DNA from: Streptomyces sp. NRRL F-4489
GTDB lineage: Bacteria; Actinomycetota; Actinomycetes; Streptomycetales; Streptomycetaceae
Direction: 5' to 3'
DNA length: 21,264 bases
Assembly: GCF_001509485.1 (NCBI RefSeq)
Contig: NZ_LLZI01000296.1
Location: 1-21,264, forward strand
Shown here: positions 16,380-21,264 of the stretch, piece by piece
Position numbering within the stretch: the first letter of the stretch is position 1
How the letters are laid out: every line of letters starts with the position of its first letter
Translations under genes and position numbers: made by a program
The notes under the pieces: generated by a model
Database searches by the model: none
The model's input: the letters and a program-made list of their open reading frames with translations, nothing else
What the model was told of the DNA's origin: nothing

Positions 16380-16533
16380 AATATGACTCATTGCGAATCT
16401 AGCCTCAGTCCACGCGAAAATGGAAGAAACAGAGCCAAATAGGGCATATGGTGCACGCGCGGATGCCGGTCGCCCAGTGAATCGGCTGCGTATCCGGCTC
16501 CTCACGGAGCGTGCTGAACTCGGTCGCCGAAGC
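16380..16533. other. AT-richer part of the whiD-bldM intergenic region
   Basis: The 382-nt divergent gap (16306-16687) is poorer in GC than the rest of the window. Besides the whiD palindrome and the bldM promoter I see TGACTCA at 16385-16391 and AT-rich stretches, but no gene. A second bldM promoter or more whiD start sites could lie here; I cannot place them. Confidence 0.4.
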
Positions 16534-16561
16534 CGTAACTCTTTCGAGTGACCGTCGTTGA
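16534..16561 (+). promoter_or_regulatory. bldM promoter, sigma-BldN type
   Basis: CGTAAC (16534-16539), exactly 16 nt, then CGTTGA (16556-16561). This matches the promoter known for sigma-BldN at bldMp1 in S. coelicolor. An imperfect inverted repeat GTAACTC-N4-GAGTGAC (16535-16552) overlaps the -35 box and spacer and resembles BldD half-sites. A leader of about 120 nt would follow. Confidence 0.8.
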
Positions 16562-16687
16562 GTGTGCGGAGGTGGTTGGCGGAGGGAGGTCTCGGGCAGG
16601 TGTCCGAGGCGCTCGTCAATCGCCCAGGTGACGATACGTACCAGCCTGGAGGCTCAAGGTGACGCGCATCAGCTGCGGAGGGCGGTC

Positions 16688-17299
16688 ATGACATCCGTCC
16701 TCGTCTGCGACGACTCCCCGCTTGCCCGAGAGGCGCTCCGACGGGCGGTTGCGACCGTGCCCGGCGTGGAGCGCGTGACCACCGCGGCCAATGGCGAGGA
16801 GGTCCTCCGCCGCTGGGGGGCCGACCGCTCGGACCTGATTCTGATGGACGTCCGGATGCCCGGCCTCGGCGGTGTCGAAACCGTCCGCCGGCTGCTGTCC
16901 GCCGACCCCGGCGCCCGGATCATCATGCTCACCGTGGCCGAGGATCTGGACGGGGTCGCGCTCGCGGTCGCCGCCGGCGCCCGCGGCTATCTGCACAAGG
17001 ACGCCTCGCGCGCCGAGCTGCGGGCGACGGTGACCCAGGCGCTGGCCGACCCGACGTGGCGGCTCGCCCCGCGCCGGCTGCGGTCCGCCGAGATGGGCGC
17101 CGCCCCGACGCTGACCGCCCGGGAGATCCAGGTGCTGGAGGGGATGAGCCACGGCCGCTCCAACGCCGAGATCGGCCGGGAGCTCTTCCTGTCCGAGGAC
17201 ACCGTCAAGACGCACGCCCGGCGGCTGTTCAAGAAGCTCGGCGCCTCCGACCGGGCGCATGCCGTGGCGCTGGGTTTCCGCTGGGGCCTCGTCCGCTGA
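16688..17299 (+). CDS. bldM: Developmental response regulator BldM
   Basis: A 203-residue NarL/FixJ-type regulator of aerial mycelium and sporulation genes in Streptomyces. It acts as a homodimer early and as a heterodimer with WhiI later. The receiver domain (1-120) has D8, D9, the phospho-acceptor position D54 (L-M-D-V-R-M-P), the T of M-L-T-V and the Lys of H-K-D. Published work on S. coelicolor found D54 dispensable, so it is an atypical receiver, and no kinase gene is adjacent here. The LuxR-type HTH is L-T-A-R-E-I-Q-V-L-E through S-E-D-T-V-K-T-H-A-R-R-L (about 139-185). GGAGG 6 nt before the ATG supports the start. The length equals that of S. coelicolor BldM. Confidence 0.95.
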   Translation: MTSVLVCDDSPLAREALRRAVATVPGVERVTTAANGEEVLRRWGADRSDLILMDVRMPGLGGVETVRRLLSADPGARIIMLTVAEDLDGVALAVAAGARGYLHKDASRAELRATVTQALADPTWRLAPRRLRSAEMGAAPTLTAREIQVLEGMSHGRSNAEIGRELFLSEDTVKTHARRLFKKLGASDRAHAVALGFRWGLVR

Positions 17300-17313
17300 A
17301 ACCGCTGTGTGAC

Positions 17314-17364
17314 CGGGGTTACGACGCCCGCCCGCCCCGCCGGGCCGCGCTCGTCGTAACCCCG
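17314..17364 (+). terminator. Terminator after bldM
   Basis: CGGGGTTACGACG (17314-17326) and CGTCGTAACCCCG (17352-17364) form a perfect 13-bp stem around a 25-nt GC-rich loop, 14 nt after the bldM stop. No U tract. Confidence 0.75.
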
Positions 17365-17416
17365 CCGCGTCGATGCCGGGCGCCGAAAGCTCACGCGATG
17401 CCGCATCCTTGAGGCG

Positions 17417-17450
17417 TGACTCCTCCCCGGCGGAGGCCGGGGCTTCTCAC
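17417..17450 (-). mobile_element. IS200/IS605-like right-end hairpin remnant (solo)
   Basis: Read on the minus strand this is GAGAAGCCCCGGC, loop, GCCGGGGAGGAGTCAC. That is the look of the right end of actinobacterial IS605/IS1341 (TnpB) elements, where a GC hairpin is followed by GGAGGA-GTCA. The stem is 17425-17431 with 17436-17442, loop 4 nt. Such ends also form the 3' part of the TnpB guide RNA. No tnpA or tnpB gene is present nearby, so this would be a decayed or solo end. It sits between the bldM terminator and shbA. Assigned from memory of the motif. Confidence 0.5.
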
Positions 17451-17570
17451 TCGGCCAGAAGAGACCTCATGACGGACAAGCCCTGCCCGGTGCCCTCCGG
17501 CACGCAGACAAGCTACCGGCGAGGCCCCGCGGTCGGTATGGGTACAACCCGAACGGGGGAGGCGTGGAAC

Positions 17571-18236
17571 GTGAGTGCTAGCGCGACGGCTCGTAACGGT
17601 TGGGGGGCGAACGACGGGGGCGATGGAGCGGATCGTCCGCCGTCGAGGCACCATGGACCGATGCGTGAGGACGGGAAGCAGGAGATCGGCGCTCTCGTCG
17701 CACGTGCCGTCGAGGGCGACCGGCAGGCCACCCACGATCTGCTGGCCCATGTGCACCCGCTCGCCCTGCGCTACTGCCGCACCCGGCTCTCCCGGCTGCC
17801 CGGCGACGCCCGGCACTTCGTCGAGGACCTGGCGCAGGAGGTCTGCGTGGCGGTGCTGTGCGCGCTGCCGCGCTACCGCGACACCGGCAAGCCCTTCGAG
17901 GCGTTCGTCTTCGCCATCGCCGGGCACAAGGTCGCCGATCTCCAGCGGGCCGCGATGCGGCATCCGGGGAGCACGGCCGTGCCGTCGGACGAGATGCCCG
18001 AGCAGCCGGACGATTCGCTCGGCCCCGAGGAGCGGGCGCTGCTGAGCAGCGACGCCGAGTGGGCCAAGAAGCTGCTGGCCAATCTTCCCGAGAACCAGCG
18101 CGAGCTGGTCCTGCTGCGGGTCGCGGTCGGGCTGACGGCCGAGGAGACCGGGCAGATGCTGGGGATGTCGCCGGGCGCGGTGCGGGTCGCCCAGCACCGG
18201 GCGCTCAGCAGACTCCGGGCGCTCGCCGAGCAGTAG
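17571..18236 (+). CDS. shbA: RNA polymerase sigma factor ShbA (SigD-like)
   Basis: A 221-residue sigma-70 family factor. In Streptomyces griseus ShbA transcribes hrdB, the gene for the principal sigma factor; the M. tuberculosis counterpart by position is SigD. Region 2 runs from about residue 50 ([14 protein letters not shown]) through V-E-D-L-A-Q-E-V-C to [13 protein letters not shown]. Region 4 is [25 protein letters not shown], then [21 protein letters not shown] (17555-17562) lies 8 nt before the GTG at 17571, so that start is chosen. An ATG at 17661 would give a 191-residue protein holding both sigma regions but has a poor ribosome-binding site. A further in-frame ATG lies at 17469. No anti-sigma gene is adjacent. 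Confidence 0.88.
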   Translation: MSASATARNGWGANDGGDGADRPPSRHHGPMREDGKQEIGALVARAVEGDRQATHDLLAHVHPLALRYCRTRLSRLPGDARHFVEDLAQEVCVAVLCALPRYRDTGKPFEAFVFAIAGHKVADLQRAAMRHPGSTAVPSDEMPEQPDDSLGPEERALLSSDAEWAKKLLANLPENQRELVLLRVAVGLTAEETGQMLGMSPGAVRVAQHRALSRLRALAEQ

Positions 18237-18304
18237 CGGCGGGCCTGCGCGGCGCGAAGTCGCCGTAGGAACGTACGAGTGACGAGCCCCTCATTCCTCG
18301 TGGA

Positions 18305-18332
18305 TTGGGACACCCTACAAGGCCGTTAGCAT
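18305..18332 (+). promoter_or_regulatory. Candidate guaB promoter
   Basis: TTGGGA (18305-18310), a 16-nt spacer and TAGCAT (18327-18332), 39 nt before the guaB ATG. GGGGAAGG just before the ATG is the ribosome-binding site. The gap of 135 nt after shbA is consistent with a separate promoter. Confidence 0.5.
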
Positions 18333-18347
18333 GGGAGTCCGCGCTGA

Positions 18348-19874
<1,527 letters not shown>

Positions 19875-19904
19875 GCCGCCCCCCGGCGCGGGGACGGCCG
19901 GATG

Positions 19905-19945
19905 CGCCCCCAGTCTTCCCCGTCGGGGATACTGGGGGCGTATCC
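19905..19945 (+). terminator. Intercistronic hairpin between guaB and guaB3, with an alternative fold
   Basis: CGCCCCCAGT (19905-19914) pairs with ACTGGGGGCG (19931-19940), extended inside by TCCCC-gtc-GGGGA. A competing stem GGATAC (19927-19932) with GTATCC (19940-19945) overlaps it. The guaB3 ribosome-binding site follows at 19948-19954. It could be a terminator, an attenuator or an mRNA processing element. Confidence 0.55.
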
Positions 19946-19962
19946 GTAGGAAGGCAGAACCA

Positions 19963-21078
19963 GTGACTGAGATCGAGATCGGGCGCGGCAAGCGCGGCCG
20001 CCGGGCATACGCGTTCGACGACATCGCCGTCGTACCCAGTCGGCGCACCCGTGACCCGAAGGAGGTCTCGATCGCCTGGCAGATCGACGCCTACCGCTTC
20101 GAGCTGCCGTTCCTGGCGGCGCCGATGGACTCGGTGGTCTCCCCGCAGACCGCGATCCGGATCGGCGAGCTGGGCGGCCTCGGCGTGCTCAACCTCGAAG
20201 GGCTGTGGACCCGCTACGAGGACCCCGAGCCGCTGCTGGCGGAGATCGCCGAGCTGGACGGCGCGGCGGCCACCGCGCGGCTCCAGGAGATCTACGCGGC
20301 GCCGATCAAGGAAGAGCTGATCGGGCAGCGGATCAAGGAGGTGCGCGACGCCGGTGTGGTCACCGCCGCGGCGCTCTCCCCGCAGCGCACCGCCCAGTTC
20401 TCCAAGGCGGTCGTGGACGCCGGTGTGGACATCTTCGTGATCCGCGGTACGACGGTCTCGGCCGAGCACGTCTCGTCCGCCGCCGAGCCGCTGAACCTCA
20501 AGCAGTTCATCTACGAGCTCGACGTGCCGGTGATCGTCGGCGGCTGCGCCACGTACACCGCGGCGCTGCACCTGATGCGGACGGGCGCGGCGGGTGTGCT
20601 CGTCGGGTTCGGCGGCGGGGCCGCCCACACGACGCGGAACGTCCTCGGCATCCAGGTGCCGATGGCCACCGCCGTGGCCGATGTCGCGGCGGCCCGCCGG
20701 GACTACATGGACGAGTCCGGCGGCCGGTACGTGCATGTCATCGCGGACGGCGGGGTGGGGTACTCCGGTGATCTGCCGAAGGCGATCGCGTGCGGCGCGG
20801 ACGCGGTGATGATGGGGTCGCCGCTGGCGCGGGCGACGGATGCGCCGGGGCGCGGGCACCACTGGGGCATGGAGGCCGTGCACGAGGACGTGCCGCGCGG
20901 TAAGCGGGTTGACCTCGGGGCGGTCGGCACGACGGAGGAGATTCTGTGTGGGCCGTCCACCACGCCTGATGGGACGATGAACTTCTTCGGGGCGCTGCGT
21001 AGGGCTATGGCTACGACGGGGTACTCGGAGCTGAAGGAGTTCCAGCGGGTGGAGGTGACCGTCGCCCCTGGGCGGTAG
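19963..21078 (+). CDS. guaB3: GuaB3, IMPDH/GMPR-family paralogue
   Basis: A 371-residue IMPDH/GMP-reductase-family barrel without CBS domains. The core matches the neighbouring GuaB: Y-A-F-D-D-I-A-V-V-P, A-A-P-M-D-S-V-V, I-V-G-G-C-A-T-Y, I-A-D-G-G-V-G-Y-S-G-D and M-M-G-S-P-L-A. The catalytic loop reads G-G-G-A-A-H-T-T-R, so position 222, where GuaB has its nucleophilic Cys, is His (codon 20626-20628). The IMPDH flap with its R-G-M-G-S-L-G is absent, replaced by a different C-terminal segment ending F-F-G-A-L-R-R-A-M-A-T-T-G-Y. The GTG at 19963 follows AGGAAGG by 8 nt. Neither IMPDH nor GMPR activity by the normal covalent mechanism is expected. Its true role is not known to me; regulation of or complex formation with GuaB is possible. 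Confidence 0.92.
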   Translation: MTEIEIGRGKRGRRAYAFDDIAVVPSRRTRDPKEVSIAWQIDAYRFELPFLAAPMDSVVSPQTAIRIGELGGLGVLNLEGLWTRYEDPEPLLAEIAELDGAAATARLQEIYAAPIKEELIGQRIKEVRDAGVVTAAALSPQRTAQFSKAVVDAGVDIFVIRGTTVSAEHVSSAAEPLNLKQFIYELDVPVIVGGCATYTAALHLMRTGAAGVLVGFGGGAAHTTRNVLGIQVPMATAVADVAAARRDYMDESGGRYVHVIADGGVGYSGDLPKAIACGADAVMMGSPLARATDAPGRGHHWGMEAVHEDVPRGKRVDLGAVGTTEEILCGPSTTPDGTMNFFGALRRAMATTGYSELKEFQRVEVTVAPGR

Positions 21079-21094
21079 TCGTACGTTGTCGGGT

Positions 21095-21126
21095 GCCCCG
21101 CCGTTGGCTTTGGCTTTCGGCGGGGC
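21095..21126 (+). terminator. Terminator after guaB3 (first hairpin)
   Basis: GCCCCGCCG (21095-21103) and CGGCGGGGC (21118-21126) form a perfect 9-bp stem with a 14-nt loop, 16 nt after the guaB3 stop. Confidence 0.75.
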
Positions 21127-21167
21127 GCCGACGTTTTCGGCTGTCCCGCCGTGCCTGGTTTTTCGTG

Positions 21168-21184
21168 TCCCGCCTTCGGCGGGA
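21168..21184 (+). terminator. Second hairpin downstream of guaB3
   Basis: TCCCGCC-TTC-GGCGGGA is a perfect 7-bp stem with a 3-nt loop. It reads equally on both strands and may belong to a convergent gene beyond the window. T-rich sequence lies on its left (21159-21163). Confidence 0.6.
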
Positions 21185-21264
21185 GCGGGTTGGGGTTTTG
21201 GGGCGGGGCCCGCTTGTTCGTGGTGGGTGACGGGGGCGGGGCCCCGCCCCGGTGGGGGTGGGGG
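21185..21264. other. G-rich non-coding end of the window
   Basis: No gene is visible. The stretch has G-tract repeats and a 9+9-bp GC palindrome GGGGCGGGG/CCCCGCCCC at 21233-21250, whose right arm can instead pair with 21200-21209. It could be another bidirectional terminator. Confidence 0.4.

Overview
The window is very GC-rich DNA from a high-GC actinomycete, almost certainly a Streptomyces or a close relative. Nearly every gene has a strong third-position G/C bias and many start with GTG. It carries the development regulators WhiD and BldM side by side. The gene order alr – alpha/beta hydrolase – tsaE – tsaB – rimI – tsaD – groES – groEL1 – whiD – bldM – shbA – guaB – guaB3 is a Streptomyces core-chromosome order. 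It also parallels the Mycobacterium tuberculosis Rv3423c-to-Rv3410c block, where whiB3 and sigD occupy the whiD and shbA positions. All assignments come from reading sequence and motifs; no database search was run.

Layout. 1-214: 3' end of an NAD(P)HX-repair enzyme, containing a 14-G tract. 215-630: G-rich non-coding DNA. 631-3681: alanine racemase, a membrane-anchored alpha/beta hydrolase and the t6A ATPase TsaE. 3856-4692: a small charged protein facing a secreted protein that looks like a catalytically dead L,D-transpeptidase. 4814-7130: compact tsaB-rimI-tsaD operon. 7229-7603: small membrane protein with a Cys/His cluster. 7612-10381, minus strand: a SEDS (FtsW/RodA) protein followed by a THUMP-like methyltransferase. 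10547-12793: HrcA/CIRCE-controlled groES-groEL1. 12929-15882: a D-2-hydroxyacid dehydrogenase, a short-chain dehydrogenase and a LysR regulator. 15973-18236: whiD and bldM, divergently transcribed, then the sigma gene shbA. 18372-21078: IMP dehydrogenase guaB and its paralogue guaB3, followed by terminator hairpins.

How the genes fit together. Most of the window is housekeeping: D-Ala supply for the wall, the tRNA t6A modification (tsaE, tsaB, tsaD), chaperonins and guanine nucleotide synthesis. Set into it is a development and transcription block (whiD, bldM, shbA). Regulatory signals can be read directly: two CIRCE operators on the groES promoter, an exact sigma-BldN-type promoter for bldM, a 25-bp palindrome upstream of whiD, and several start codons 6-7 nt after a -10 box, suggesting leaderless mRNAs.

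The best leads for new biology are: GuaB3 with His in place of the IMPDH catalytic Cys; the L,D-transpeptidase-like protein lacking its catalytic Cys and His; an IS200/IS605-like right-end hairpin without a transposase just upstream of shbA; a hairpin covering the groES ribosome-binding site; and the conserved-looking CxCxHH membrane protein. No RNA genes, CRISPR array or complete mobile element were found.
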